Assembly (NCBI RefSeq): GCF_004329715.1
Contig: NZ_JXSY01000001.1
Span: 1 to 64,000 of the forward strand
Source of the DNA: Bowmanella sp. JS7-9
GTDB lineage: Bacteria > Pseudomonadota > Gammaproteobacteria > Enterobacterales > Alteromonadaceae
DNA: 64,000 nucleotides
Direction of reading: 5' to 3'
The translations under genes were made by a program, and so were the position numbers. This document shows, in pieces, positions 45,911-55,625 of the stretch (its first letter is position 1; each line of letters opens with the position of its first letter). The notes under the pieces are model-generated. The model ran no database searches and had not been told where the DNA came from. It was given only the letters and a program-made list of their open reading frames with translations.

Positions 45911-46714
45911 ATGTTGTTACGCTGTAAAAAGCCTTTGCTGTTGGCTGCTGCCATGGCGACCAATATGGCTGTGCAGGCACCGGCCTTCGCGTGGGGCCAA
46001 ACTGGCCACCGGGTCACTGGTGCCATTGCAGAACAATATTTAAGTGTTGAGGCTCGGGCTGCGATTGCCCGCTTAGTACCGCATAGCTCACTGGCTGAAA
46101 TCTCCACCTACGCCGACGAAATGCGTTCAGAGCCTAGTGAGTACTGGCAAAAAATTACCCCACCTTGGCATTACGTCACGGTACCGGAAGGTAAGCATTA
46201 CCATGCAGAGAAGCATGCGCCGAAACAGGGGGATGCCTACACCGCGCTGATGGGGTATAGCAAAACCTTAAAAGATCCATCGGCAGCCGATGCAGATAAA
46301 CAGCTGGCGCTGAAAATGATCGTGCATATTATCGGTGATTTACATCAACCGCTGCATGTGGGTAATGGCACCGACAAAGGTGGTAACGACGTTAAAGTAC
46401 GCTTTTTCTGGAACGACTCTAACTTACACCGTGTGTGGGATAGCCAGATCATTGACCAATATGGGTTGTCCTATACCGAGCTGACCAGCTGGCTAAGTGA
46501 AAAGATCACTGCTCAGGATGTTAAAGACTGGTCGAGCATCAATCCGCAGGACTGGATGGCAGAGAGTATTGGTTATCGCGATAACCTGTATCCCAAAGAC
46601 GCCAATAACATGAACTATGTTTACCAGCATGAAAATCTGCCTACCGTGAAGCTGCGTCTGCAGCAGGCCGGTGTGCGCATTGCCAGTTATCTGAATGCGA
46701 TCTTTGACAAATAA
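45911..46714 (+). CDS. S1/P1-type secreted nuclease
   Basis: A 267-residue exported nuclease. The signal peptide ends near 'APAFA', so the mature enzyme starts with 'WGQTGHRVTGAIAEQYL'; the N-terminal Trp is the first zinc ligand in this family. Further zinc ligands lie in 'TYADEMRSE', 'WHYVTVP', 'HIIGDLHQPLHVG' and 'GGNDVKVRFF...NLHRVWDSQII'. S1/P1 enzymes cleave single-stranded DNA and RNA and 3'-phosphates with three zinc ions, here probably for nutrient scavenging outside the cytoplasm. AAGGAATT lies before the ATG. A terminator follows the gene. Confidence 0.92.
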   Translation: MLLRCKKPLLLAAAMATNMAVQAPAFAWGQTGHRVTGAIAEQYLSVEARAAIARLVPHSSLAEISTYADEMRSEPSEYWQKITPPWHYVTVPEGKHYHAEKHAPKQGDAYTALMGYSKTLKDPSAADADKQLALKMIVHIIGDLHQPLHVGNGTDKGGNDVKVRFFWNDSNLHRVWDSQIIDQYGLSYTELTSWLSEKITAQDVKDWSSINPQDWMAESIGYRDNLYPKDANNMNYVYQHENLPTVKLRLQQAGVRIASYLNAIFDK

Positions 46715-46733
46715 GATCTGGTTCAGGTGAGAG

Positions 46734-46759
46734 AAAGCCAGCATTGACTGGCTTTTTTT
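46734..46759 (+). terminator. Rho-independent terminator after the S1/P1 nuclease gene
   Basis: AAAGCCAG-CATTGA-CTGGCTTTTTTT, 20 bp after the stop codon. Confidence 0.9.
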
Positions 46760-46945
46760 ATGTTCGCTGCCCGGCTTTTTGCTCGTTAGCGCTATCAGCT
46801 AAGCATGCTAACTCAACCTGTACTGTGGAGTTGTTTCAGCGGGTTGTAAGTTATCGGCTGCGAATAATTTGCACGGGAGAACTGTTACGCTCGGTTTGCA
46901 CTGTGCAAACCGAATCGATTTTGCCTAAAAATACCAACGATGTGA

Positions 46946-48037
46946 TTAGGTGTTGGCGTTTAATGTACTGACTTTACCACCCGGTAGTGAGTAACGCAGA
47001 ATACGCCAGAACACAGTGCCATATTGGCGTAAAAAGCTACCCGTGTTGTAAGGAATGTTAAACCGCGCTGCGATGGCTTGGACCTGTTGCGCCATTGCCG
47101 GGTAGTGCCGTGCTGGGATATCCGGAAACAAGTGATGCTCTATTTGACAGCTCAGATGGCCGGTTAAAATATGCAGCCAGGTGGGGCCGGTAAAATTAGA
47201 CGAGCCGAGCATTTGACGAAAATACCATTGACCACGGCTTTCGTTTTCGCACGCTTGGGCATCAAAGGTATGAATATCGGCTGTAAAGTGGCCACAAAAA
47301 ATAACGGTTGAAGTCCACAGATTGCGGATCATATTTGCGAGAAAGTTACCGGCTATTACCCAAAGCCACATGGGCCCGGCGATGAGAGGGAAAAATAAGT
47401 AATCTTTCAAAAGCTGGCGAGCACCTTTACCAAAGAAGGCATTTTTAAGGTCCTTATCACTAACCTGACTATGGCGGTCAGCTTTTTTCTTACCAAAAAA
47501 CACCCGCTGGGCAGCCAGTTCATGGTATGACACGCCCCATTGAAATAACAAACTTAACAGCAAATAGGTGCCGCCTTGCCACAGATTGCGTAACCGCCAT
47601 CGAAAATCATTACTCAGGCGCAGTAAACCGTAGCCAAAGTCGCGATCTTTGCCGATGATATTCGTGTACGTATGGTGTTCAAAGTTATGGGTGCGCTGCC
47701 ATGAACCCGCATCGCAAGCAATATCCCACTCATAACGTTTGGAATGGAGTACGGGATCGTTCATCCAGTCGTACTGGCCATGCAGCACATTGTGGCCAAT
47801 TTCCATATTATCGAGAATTTTCGCCAGAGCTAGCAGCATTACTCCTGCCAGCCACAGCCAGGGCGTAACAAAGCCGAGCACCAATAAAATGCGGCCACTG
47901 ATTGCACTTAGGCGCTGCCACAGCAATACGCGGTGGATATAACGTGCATCAGTTTCGCCAAGCTGTTGTTTTACCTGTGATTTAAGCGCATCAAGTTGGT
48001 GCGCGAGCGCGTCATATTGTTCGCTGGTTAATTTCAT
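46946..48037 (-). CDS. Membrane fatty acid desaturase
   Basis: A 363-residue integral membrane di-iron enzyme. The three histidine boxes are visible: HNVLHGQ (about residue 82), HNFEHHTY (about 118) and IEHHLFPDIPARH (about 318). Two pairs of hydrophobic segments lie between them. It should introduce a double bond in acyl chains, adjusting membrane fluidity; the position of desaturation cannot be told. The gene is eight bases downstream of a ferredoxin-type reductase, the pairing seen in Pseudomonas desC-desB. The start has AAGGT six bases before ATG. Confidence 0.9.
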   Translation of the reverse strand: MKLTSEQYDALAHQLDALKSQVKQQLGETDARYIHRVLLWQRLSAISGRILLVLGFVTPWLWLAGVMLLALAKILDNMEIGHNVLHGQYDWMNDPVLHSKRYEWDIACDAGSWQRTHNFEHHTYTNIIGKDRDFGYGLLRLSNDFRWRLRNLWQGGTYLLLSLLFQWGVSYHELAAQRVFFGKKKADRHSQVSDKDLKNAFFGKGARQLLKDYLFFPLIAGPMWLWVIAGNFLANMIRNLWTSTVIFCGHFTADIHTFDAQACENESRGQWYFRQMLGSSNFTGPTWLHILTGHLSCQIEHHLFPDIPARHYPAMAQQVQAIAARFNIPYNTGSFLRQYGTVFWRILRYSLPGGKVSTLNANT

Positions 48038-48045
48038 CTTTTACC

Positions 48046-49158
48046 TTAAAGCTTAATAACCAGCTCGCTGACTGGCTGACTGATACAGAGTTGAATTTGC
48101 TCGCGGCCATGGCCGCTCAGAGTACCGTTGCGTATGTCACGCACCTGACCGGATACTTTTTCACAGACGCACTGAAAACATACCCCCATGCGGCAGCCGA
48201 AGCTCGGTGTTAACCCTTGTTGCTCTGCACTTTGCAGTATGCTTTGTGATGTCGAAACACTGATGTTGTGGGCCGTACCTGCTGAGATTAGCGTGCTGTT
48301 AAACACTGTCTCTGCTGCTGCGTTTGGGGTCGCTGGCGCTATGTCTACGCCAAATTGCTCGCGAAAAATATGCTCCGCTTGCACCGCGTTTTGCACAAGC
48401 TGTGCTGTGATGCTTTGCATAAAGCCTGCGGGGCCGCATAGGTAATATTGGGTGTGGTTATCGCTACAATGATGGCGAAATTGTTCACTGAACAGGGCCG
48501 CGGTTTGCTCCCGGCTATCTGAAAACACCAGATTAAATAAGGGATTCCGTTCAGCCAGTCGCGTCAGCGGTTGGAGTAGTGCAGCGCTTTCGATACCGCG
48601 TGCGCGATAGTAAAGGGTAACGGGTGCCAGCCAATGGCGCTGGCTTAACAGCATGGCGGCAATTGGGGTAATACCGCTGCCTGCGGCGATAAATACCGTT
48701 GGCTTAGTTGGTTGCTGCCAGTAAAAATCACCTTGCGCCGCGCTGATATTTACAATATCCCCGATATTTAGCGTACCAAGTAAGCTGGTAAATTCACCTC
48801 TGGGATCGACTCTGCAGCACAGGCGAATGCGGCGCATACTTTGCCACTCGTTAGTGGCTGAGCAAATGCTAAACGGACGTGTAATCAGGCGACCATTGTG
48901 ATTGAGGGTTAAGTGAATGTGTTGGCCTGCAATAAACCCCGGCCAGCGCCGTGATACCTGCAGTGTTAGTTCGAGCATATCGGTGCATTGCCATTGATGG
49001 CTAAGCAGGCGTGCCCTAAATACATCAGGTAAAAAGCTCGGTACGAAGCGTTGAATAACAGGTAATAAATAGCGACTCAGGCTGGGCTGATTGCCCAGCA
49101 TCAGACAAAATCCACGCCACAGACGTGTAAAAACAGCACTCACAACAGGTTTGCTCAC
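48046..49158 (-). CDS. Flavin/2Fe-2S reductase, electron donor to the desaturase
   Basis: A 370-residue three-part electron-transfer protein. An FAD-binding barrel (about residues 45-140) includes 'RPFSICSA'. An NAD(P)-binding domain (about 145-260) has 'FIAAGSGITPIAAMLLSQ' and 'YYLCGPAGFM'. A C-terminal plant-type 2Fe-2S ferredoxin domain has the cluster motif C-x4-C-x2-C in 'GCRMGVCFQCVCEKV' and a fourth Cys in 'QLCIS'. It should pass electrons from NAD(P)H to the desaturase encoded directly downstream. The architecture matches the DesC-like reductase of Pseudomonas, but with no regulator gene nearby. Confidence 0.9.
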   Translation of the reverse strand: MSKPVVSAVFTRLWRGFCLMLGNQPSLSRYLLPVIQRFVPSFLPDVFRARLLSHQWQCTDMLELTLQVSRRWPGFIAGQHIHLTLNHNGRLITRPFSICSATNEWQSMRRIRLCCRVDPRGEFTSLLGTLNIGDIVNISAAQGDFYWQQPTKPTVFIAAGSGITPIAAMLLSQRHWLAPVTLYYRARGIESAALLQPLTRLAERNPLFNLVFSDSREQTAALFSEQFRHHCSDNHTQYYLCGPAGFMQSITAQLVQNAVQAEHIFREQFGVDIAPATPNAAAETVFNSTLISAGTAHNISVSTSQSILQSAEQQGLTPSFGCRMGVCFQCVCEKVSGQVRDIRNGTLSGHGREQIQLCISQPVSELVIKL

Positions 49159-49493
49159 TCAGCATTAATTTCGGCGCACAGTTGTACACTAAAATAACTG
49201 GTAAGGCCAGATTGAGCTTTTGGTTTGATTTGTGTTTTTATTTAAGTTTATGAAATATAGCTAAAAAAATAATTAAAATTAAATTCTTTTGATTGCGTAA
49301 AGAGAACGAGTGTTTGTTTTTGTGATTCATTTGCGGGCAGCTACCGCTATGGCCAGTGTGATGCAGTCAATATTGCTGAGACTGAACACTATCTGTACCG
49401 ATATTTGGGGGAGTCAGTAATTCAGCTATTTTTTTAAGCCTACAGCTCAGGGTTTTCTATAGTTAAAGCTAGGCGTTCACGAGAGCATGGCAA
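49159..49493. other. Divergent AT-rich intergenic region
   Basis: The region separates the leftward reductase-desaturase operon from the rightward CPBP gene. The first 150 bp are strongly AT-rich (about 49210-49310) and would hold the promoters. I found no clear operator, riboswitch or small gene. Confidence 0.4.
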
Positions 49494-50129
49494 ATGAAAC
49501 TGGGTCGGTGGTTGGAATTGGCAGGGATATTCGTTGTGTTGCCTGTTTTGCTGGCCATGTTTAGTCATTATTCACTGCGTTATCTGATGCCGTTACTCGC
49601 GGTGGTGGGGCTGTTGTGTTTGCTCTATTTGTTGCATGACAAGCAATTTAAACGTAAACGCTTATGGCGGATTAAGGGCGCGAGTGCCCATGTGTTGAAT
49701 GCGATAAAATTGTTTTTGCCGCTGGCCATGGTGATTACTTTATTGGTCTATTGGTTTTTACCCGATAATTTTCTCGATTTACCCCAGCAACACACGCAGT
49801 TATGGCTGACAACCATATTTATTTATCCTTTGATCAGTGTATTACCCCAGGAACTTATCTTTCGCAGCTTTTTCTTTCATCGCTACAAACCCATTGTACC
49901 GGATAAACAACATCGCTGGTGGCTCAGTAGCGGCGTGTTTGCGCTGGCACATGCGGTATATGGTAACTGGCTGGCGGTGATTGGCAGCGTGTTTGCCGGC
50001 TTACTGTTTGGCTATCGGTATATTCAGAGCAAATCCACTCTGGTGGTAGCGCTCGAACACAGCCTATGGGGCTGTTTTGCTTTTACTGTTGGCTTGGGCG
50101 GTTTTTTCCTGTCGCAATCGCTTAATTAA
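49494..50129 (+). CDS. CPBP family intramembrane metalloprotease-like protein
   Basis: A 211-residue membrane protein with six or so hydrophobic helices and the ABI/CPBP core. Motif 1 reads 'LPQELIFRSFFFHRY' (E-x-x-x-R, but with Gln-Glu instead of Glu-Glu). Motif 2 is 'GVFALAHAVYGNW' (His), and motif 3 is 'VVALEHSLWGCFAF' (His). The Q replacing the first Glu may affect activity; other family members tolerate it. Relatives include prenyl-CAAX and bacteriocin-immunity proteases, so function cannot be assigned. The next gene, prpR, is separated by 107 bp with prpR operators. Confidence 0.8.
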   Translation: MKLGRWLELAGIFVVLPVLLAMFSHYSLRYLMPLLAVVGLLCLLYLLHDKQFKRKRLWRIKGASAHVLNAIKLFLPLAMVITLLVYWFLPDNFLDLPQQHTQLWLTTIFIYPLISVLPQELIFRSFFFHRYKPIVPDKQHRWWLSSGVFALAHAVYGNWLAVIGSVFAGLLFGYRYIQSKSTLVVALEHSLWGCFAFTVGLGGFFLSQSLN

Positions 50130-50146
50130 CTCGTCATATACGACTT

Positions 50147-50156
50147 TTGTCGACAA
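50147..50156. promoter_or_regulatory. PrpR operator 1 (TTGTCGACAA)
   Basis: A perfect 10-bp palindrome about 90 bp upstream of the prpR ATG. It fits FadR-type GntR half-sites (T-x-G-T/A-C-x-A). Confidence 0.6.
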
Positions 50157-50198
50157 TCCATGCCTTTTTGATTGCGGAATGACGACTTAAAGACTAAA

Positions 50199-50208
50199 TT
50201 GTCGACAG
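50199..50208. promoter_or_regulatory. PrpR operator 2 (TTGTCGACAG)
   Basis: A one-base variant of the palindrome, 28 bp before the prpR ATG, where it could block the promoter. Confidence 0.6.
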
Positions 50209-50236
50209 TTTTTGCTTGACTCGACATTTAGTTTCT

Positions 50237-50929
50237 ATGTTATTTCAGACTGAACAATCAGTAACTGCCGCGGATAAAACCTTTTATCAGCTACGCAAAG
50301 CCATTGTAGAAGGTGAAATTTCCGCAGGGACAAAACTCAGTGAAACCGAATTGTCGACAAAGTATGCGGTAAGCCGGGCGTTAGTGCGCGAAGCGATTAA
50401 CCGCCTTGAAAGCAGTAATTTGGTTGAGCGCAAGGCGAATATCGGTGCCAGAGTGGTTAGCCTCTCTCCGGAAGGATTAGTCGAACTGTATCAGGTGCGT
50501 GAATCCTTAGAAGGCATGGCGGCGCGTTTGGCGGCGCAAAACATGACCGATGACGAAATTGCCGACCTGAATCAACTGCTCGGCAATCATTTTGCCGAGG
50601 TGAAAGACGGCCAATCCTACTATCAGGAAGCGGGTGATGTGGATTTTCATTATCGCATCATCATGGGCAGCAAAAACCGCCATCTGATCAGTATGCTACT
50701 CAACGGCATTTATCATCTTGTACGCATGTACCGGGTGCAATTAGGTATGGCAGGCCCGCGTGTCACTACCGCATTTGACGAACATCGACAAATTGTTCGG
50801 GCTATTTCTAATCGTGACGGTGAACTGGCTGAGATGCTGATGCGCCGCCATATTCTGTATTCCAAAAACAATATCGCGTCTAAGCTCGAACAGCTTAGTC
50901 TTGATCAACATAAGCGAGAAACCCTATGA
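50237..50929 (+). CDS. prpR: GntR/FadR-family regulator of the methylcitrate operon
   Basis: A 230-residue GntR-family transcription factor. The N-terminal winged helix (about residues 14-75) has '[56 protein letters not shown]'. The C-terminal FCD domain (about 85-220) has '[17 protein letters not shown]', '[14 protein letters not shown]' and '[24 protein letters not shown]', which provide the metal-binding His/Asp set. It is coupled by an ATGA overlap to prpB, so it is the first gene of the operon it controls. The three TTGTCGACAA-like sites in and around its 5' end suggest autoregulation. A TTG start at 50216 is possible; ATG 50237 is preferred, and neither has a clear ribosome binding site. 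Confidence 0.88.
   Translation: MLFQTEQSVTAADKTFYQLRKAIVEGEISAGTKLSETELSTKYAVSRALVREAINRLESSNLVERKANIGARVVSLSPEGLVELYQVRESLEGMAARLAAQNMTDDEIADLNQLLGNHFAEVKDGQSYYQEAGDVDFHYRIIMGSKNRHLISMLLNGIYHLVRMYRVQLGMAGPRVTTAFDEHRQIVRAISNRDGELAEMLMRRHILYSKNNIASKLEQLSLDQHKRETL
50351..50360. promoter_or_regulatory. Third TTGTCGACAA copy, inside prpR
   Basis: An exact copy of operator 1 within the prpR coding sequence, about 115 bp inside the gene. An internal site could support looping repression. Its codons (Leu-Ser-Thr) would not require this exact sequence. Confidence 0.5.
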
Positions 50930-51801
50930 CTCCAGGCAAAAAATTCCGCCAGGCGCTGGCACAACACAAGCCATTGCAAATCGTCGGCACTATCAATGCT
51001 TACGCCGCGATGATGGCCAAACAAATCGGTCACAATGCTATTTATCTGTCTGGCGGTGGTGTAGCCAATGCGTCATATGGGTTGCCAGATTTAGGCATGA
51101 CGTCGCTTAATGACGTGATTGCTGACGTACAACGGATTACCTCTGCCTGTGATTTACCTTTGCTGGTGGATATCGATACCGGTTGGGGCGGGGCGTTCAA
51201 CATTGCTAAAACCATTCGCGATATGGAAAAGGCCGGTGCAGCGGCTGTGCATATTGAAGATCAGGTTGCGCAGAAGCGCTGTGGTCACCGTCCGAATAAA
51301 GAGATTGTGTCGGTTGAAGAGATGGTTGATCGCATTAAAGCCGCGGTAGATGCCCGCACCGATCCGGACTTCTTTATCATGGCGCGTACCGATGCATTTG
51401 CGCAGGAAGGTCTGGAACAAGCATTGGAGCGGGCAAAGGCCTACATTGCTGCTGGTGCGGATGGCATTTTCGCTGAGGCAGTGAAGACCGAAGAGCACTA
51501 TCGCGCATTTGCGTCGCTGGGCGTACCAATTCTGGCCAATATTACTGAATTCGGACAAACCGAATTATGGAATACCAAGCAGTTAGGCGAGTGGGGCGCG
51601 GCCATGGTGTTGTATCCACTTAGCGCATTCCGTGCCATGAATAAAGCAGCCGAACTGGTTTATCAGACTATTCTCAAAGACGGCGATCAAAAGGCCGTGC
51701 TGGATACCATGCAAACCCGCATGGAACTCTACGATTATCTGGGTTATCACGCTTATGAACAAAAGCTGGATGCCCTCTTTGCCGAAGGCAAAAACAAATA
51801 A
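50926..51801 (+). CDS. prpB: 2-methylisocitrate lyase PrpB
   Basis: Cleaves 2-methylisocitrate into pyruvate and succinate, the last step of the methylcitrate cycle that disposes of propionyl-CoA. The 291-residue protein has the isocitrate-lyase superfamily signature 'QKRCGH' (about residues 118-123) in '[20 protein letters not shown]', the metal-binding 'DIDTGWGG' and '[22 protein letters not shown]'. The initiator overlaps the prpR stop (ATGA). Confidence 0.97.
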   Translation: MTPGKKFRQALAQHKPLQIVGTINAYAAMMAKQIGHNAIYLSGGGVANASYGLPDLGMTSLNDVIADVQRITSACDLPLLVDIDTGWGGAFNIAKTIRDMEKAGAAAVHIEDQVAQKRCGHRPNKEIVSVEEMVDRIKAAVDARTDPDFFIMARTDAFAQEGLEQALERAKAYIAAGADGIFAEAVKTEEHYRAFASLGVPILANITEFGQTELWNTKQLGEWGAAMVLYPLSAFRAMNKAAELVYQTILKDGDQKAVLDTMQTRMELYDYLGYHAYEQKLDALFAEGKNK

Positions 51802-51873
51802 AACTCTGACCCTTTTAGTGCGTCGCGACAGGCGCCAATAATGTTAACGAATTAAAAAATCAGGAGAAATTCC

Positions 51874-52995
51874 ATGGCAAAGGTACTAAGTGGCGCAGGC
51901 TTGCGCGGACAGGTAGCGGGAAAAACCGCACTTTCAACCGTAGGTAAATCGGGCTCGGGCCTGACCTATCGCGGTTATGATGTGAAAGATCTGGCTGAGA
52001 ACTGCCAGTTTGAAGAAGTGGCCTATTTGATCCTCAAAGGCAACCTGCCGACCCAGGCTGAACTGGATGCCTACAAAGCTAAGCTGAAAAACCTGCGTGG
52101 TTTGCCACAGGCGCTGAAAGATGTACTGGAACGTATTCCGGCCGATGCGCATCCGATGGACGTATTGCGCACCGGTTGTTCAATGCTGGGGAATCTGGAA
52201 GGTGAGCTGAATTTTGATATGCAGCAGGATGTGACAGATCGCATGCTGGCCTGTTTCCCAAGCATTATTTGTTACTGGTACCGCTTTAGCCACGATGGTG
52301 TGCGGGTGGATGTGGAAACCGACGATGACTCTATCGGTGCGCATTTCCTGCATTTACTGCACGGTGAAAAGCCTTCTGAGTTATTTGAACAGGTCATGCA
52401 TGTGTCACTGATCCTGTATGCAGAGCATGAGTTCAACGCCTCAACCTTTACTGCCCGTGTGTGTGCCTCAACCCTGTCAGATATGCACAGCTGTATCACA
52501 GGTGCGATTGGCTCGTTGCGTGGCCCACTGCACGGTGGCGCGAATGAAGCGGCGATGGAGATGATCGAGGGCTTTACTTCAGCCGAGCATGCCGAGCAGG
52601 AAATGATGGGCAAACTGGCGCGTAAAGAGAAAATCATGGGCTTTGGTCATGCGATTTATTCTGAGTCTGATCCACGCAATGCCATCATCAAAGGTTGGTC
52701 TGAGAAGCTTGCTGCTGCGGTGGGCGATACGGTGCTTTACCCTGTATCTGTGCGCTGTGAAGAAGTGATGTGGCGCGAGAAAAAACTGTTTTGTAACGCA
52801 GACTTTTTCCACGCGTCGGCCTACCACTTTATGGGCATTCCAACCAAGTTGTTTACGCCTATCTTTGTGATGTCCCGTTTAACCGGATGGGCTGCACACG
52901 TGATGGAACAACGTGCCGATAACCGCATTATCCGTCCTTCTGCCGAATACACCGGTGAAGAGTTACGCAAAGTACCGGCCATCGCTGACCGTTAA
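51874..52995 (+). CDS. prpC: 2-methylcitrate synthase PrpC
   Basis: Condenses propionyl-CoA with oxaloacetate. The 373-residue protein is a type II-like citrate synthase. The substrate loop is 'TALSTVGKSGSGLTYRGYDVKDLAE'. Catalytic residues are in 'LHGGANEAAMEMIEGF' (His) and 'IMGFGHAIYSESDPRNAIIK' (His), with the Asp region in 'CNADFFHASAYHFMGIP'. 'RADNRIIRPSAEYTGEE' is at the C-terminus. AGGAGAA precedes the ATG at a good distance. It lies between prpB and acnD as in Shewanella and other AcnD-type operons. Confidence 0.97.
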   Translation: MAKVLSGAGLRGQVAGKTALSTVGKSGSGLTYRGYDVKDLAENCQFEEVAYLILKGNLPTQAELDAYKAKLKNLRGLPQALKDVLERIPADAHPMDVLRTGCSMLGNLEGELNFDMQQDVTDRMLACFPSIICYWYRFSHDGVRVDVETDDDSIGAHFLHLLHGEKPSELFEQVMHVSLILYAEHEFNASTFTARVCASTLSDMHSCITGAIGSLRGPLHGGANEAAMEMIEGFTSAEHAEQEMMGKLARKEKIMGFGHAIYSESDPRNAIIKGWSEKLAAAVGDTVLYPVSVRCEEVMWREKKLFCNADFFHASAYHFMGIPTKLFTPIFVMSRLTGWAAHVMEQRADNRIIRPSAEYTGEELRKVPAIADR

Positions 52996-53036
52996 TTTTC
53001 AGGAACGGGCGGTGCAAGCCGTCCGCAAAAGTGATT

Positions 53037-55625
53037 ATGAATACGCAATTTCGTAAAAAACTGCCGGGCACTAATCTGGATTTTTATGATACTCAGGCCG
53101 CGGTTGAAGCCATTAAACCCGGAGCCTGGGCGGGCTTACCCTATGTGTCGCGCGTGCACGCGGAAAATATCGTGCGCCGCGGTGAGCCAGACAAGATCAA
53201 TGCATACTTAAGCCAGATTATTGAGCGCAAGCGTGATATGGATTTTCCGTGGTTCCCGGCCCGGGTGGTCTGTCATGATATTCTCGGCCAGACCGCGTTG
53301 GTTGACTTAGCCGGACTGCGTGACGCTATCGCTGAGCAAGGTGGAGACCCGGCGAAAGTCAATCCGGTGGTGCCGACTCAGTTGATCGTGGATCACTCAT
53401 TGGCCGTAGAGCATGCGGGTTTTGAACCAGACGCTTTTGAAAAAAACCGCGCAGTAGAAGAACGTCGAAACGCCGACCGCTTCCATTTTATTAACTGGTG
53501 CAAAACCGCATTTAAAAATGTCGATGTGATCCCACCGGGGAACGGCATCATGCACCAGATCAATCTGGAGCGGATGTCACCGGTGATCCAGGTCCGCGAT
53601 GGGGTGGCTTTTCCGGACACGCTGGTCGGTACTGACAGTCATACTCCTCACGTGGATGCTCTGGGCGTGATCGCCATCGGTGTTGGCGGTCTGGAAGCAG
53701 AAAATGTGATGCTGGGGCGCGCTTCGTGGATGCGCTTACCAGATATCATCGGTGTTGAATTAACTGGCAAACCTGCGCCTGGCATTACCGCGACCGATAT
53801 CGTGCTGGCACTGACGGAGTTCCTGCGTAATGAGCGGGTGGTATCCAGCTATCTGGAGTTTTATGGCGAGGGTGTGGCGCATCTGACCCTGGGCGATCGT
53901 GCCACTATTTCGAATATGACGCCGGAATACGGTGCCAGCGCGGCGATGTTCTCTATCGACCAACAAACGCTGGACTATCTGCGTCTGACCGGGCGTGACG
54001 AGAAGCAGGTGCAGCTGGTGGAAACCTACGCCAAACACTGTGGCCTGTGGGCCGACTCGCTGCAACATGCCGAATACGAGCGTACCTTAAGTTTCGATTT
54101 ATCCAGCGTTGGCCGCAACATGGCCGGGCCGTCTAATCCACATAAGCGGGTTGCGACGGCTGATCTTGCCAAAGCCGGCATCGCTGGTGCCTATGAACAG
54201 CAGGATGGCCTGATGCCGGATGGCGCGGTGATTATTGCTGCGATTACCAGCTGTACCAATACCAGTAACCCGCGCAACGTGATTGCTGCTGGTTTGTTGG
54301 CACGCAATGCAAACAAGTTGGGATTGACCCGTAAACCGTGGGTGAAAACATCACTGGCACCTGGTTCTAAAGCGGTAAAGCTTTATCTGGAAGATGCCAA
54401 TTTATTACCTGATCTGGAGCAGCTTGGTTTTGGTGTGGTCGCGTTTGCCTGTACCACCTGTAACGGCATGAGCGGTGCACTGGATCCGGCTATTCAACAG
54501 GAAATTATCGACCGTGACCTGTATGCCACGGCGGTCTTATCCGGCAACCGTAACTTCGACGGCCGAATTCACCCCTATGCGAAACAGGCATTTTTAGCTT
54601 CACCGCCGTTGGTAGTAGCCTATGCGATTGCCGGTTCTGTGCGCTTCGATATTGAAAAAGATGTGTTAGGCACTGACCAAGATGGTAATCCGGTCACCCT
54701 GAAAGATATCTGGCCAAGCGATGAAGAAATCGATGCAATTATCGCCAAGCATGTTAAACCTGAGCAGTTCCGTCAGGTTTATGATCCAATGTTTGACCTG
54801 AAAGTAGAATACGGTGAAGACAACAATCCGCTGTATGACTGGCGTGAGATGAGTACCTATATTCGCCGTCCGCCATACTGGGAAGGCGCATTGGCTGCAC
54901 CACGCACCATGCAGGGCATGCGTCCTCTGGCCGTGCTCGGCGATAACATCACAACCGACCACCTGTCACCGTCTAATGCGATTCTGGCCAGCAGCGCTGC
55001 CGGAGAGTATCTGGCCAAGATGGGGTTGCCGGAAGAAGACTTTAACTCCTACGCTACCCACCGTGGCGATCACCTGACCGCGCAGCGCGCCACCTTTGCT
55101 AACCCAAAACTGTTTAATGAAATGGTACGGGAAAACGGCGAAGTGGTGCAGGGCTCTTTGGCCCGTCTGGAGCCCGAAGGCACTGTGATGCGCATGTGGG
55201 AAGTCATTGAAACCTACATGCAGCGCAGTCAGCCGCTGTGCATCATCGCCGGTAAAGATTATGGCCAGGGCTCGTCCCGTGACTGGGCGGCTAAAGGTGT
55301 GCGTCTGGCCGGTGTAGAGGTGATTGTAGCCGAAGGTTTTGAGCGCATTCACCGTACCAATCTGATTGGTATGGGCGTGCTGCCGCTGGAGTTTAAAGCG
55401 GGTACCGACCGTATCACGTTGGCTATCGATGGCAGTGAAACCTTCGATGTAAAAGGGGATATCAGCCCGGGCTGCGATATGACGTTGGTTATCCACCGTC
55501 GCAGTGGAGAAACAATCGAAGTCACGTTGAAATGTCGACTGGATACTCAGGAAGAAGTGTCTGTGTACAGTGCGGGTGGGGTGTTGCAACGCTTTGCCCA
55601 AGACTTCTTGGCATCTGAAGCGTAG
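53037..55625 (+). CDS. acnD: Fe/S-dependent 2-methylisocitrate dehydratase AcnD
   Basis: AcnD dehydrates 2-methylcitrate to an isomer of 2-methylaconitate that PrpF then converts for hydration. The 862-residue aconitase-like protein starts 'MNTQFRKKLPGTNLDFYD'. The 4Fe-4S ligands are in 'ITSCTNTSNP' and 'ACTTCNGMSGAL' (C-x2-C). The swivel domain includes 'GDNITTDHLSPSNAI', 'DYGQGSSRDWAAKG' and 'LIGMGVLPLEF'. The ATG at 53037 fits the AcnD N-terminus; a GTG two codons upstream is possible. AcnD with PrpF replaces PrpD in this operon. Confidence 0.97.
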   Translation: MNTQFRKKLPGTNLDFYDTQAAVEAIKPGAWAGLPYVSRVHAENIVRRGEPDKINAYLSQIIERKRDMDFPWFPARVVCHDILGQTALVDLAGLRDAIAEQGGDPAKVNPVVPTQLIVDHSLAVEHAGFEPDAFEKNRAVEERRNADRFHFINWCKTAFKNVDVIPPGNGIMHQINLERMSPVIQVRDGVAFPDTLVGTDSHTPHVDALGVIAIGVGGLEAENVMLGRASWMRLPDIIGVELTGKPAPGITATDIVLALTEFLRNERVVSSYLEFYGEGVAHLTLGDRATISNMTPEYGASAAMFSIDQQTLDYLRLTGRDEKQVQLVETYAKHCGLWADSLQHAEYERTLSFDLSSVGRNMAGPSNPHKRVATADLAKAGIAGAYEQQDGLMPDGAVIIAAITSCTNTSNPRNVIAAGLLARNANKLGLTRKPWVKTSLAPGSKAVKLYLEDANLLPDLEQLGFGVVAFACTTCNGMSGALDPAIQQEIIDRDLYATAVLSGNRNFDGRIHPYAKQAFLASPPLVVAYAIAGSVRFDIEKDVLGTDQDGNPVTLKDIWPSDEEIDAIIAKHVKPEQFRQVYDPMFDLKVEYGEDNNPLYDWREMSTYIRRPPYWEGALAAPRTMQGMRPLAVLGDNITTDHLSPSNAILASSAAGEYLAKMGLPEEDFNSYATHRGDHLTAQRATFANPKLFNEMVRENGEVVQGSLARLEPEGTVMRMWEVIETYMQRSQPLCIIAGKDYGQGSSRDWAAKGVRLAGVEVIVAEGFERIHRTNLIGMGVLPLEFKAGTDRITLAIDGSETFDVKGDISPGCDMTLVIHRRSGETIEVTLKCRLDTQEEVSVYSAGGVLQRFAQDFLASEA

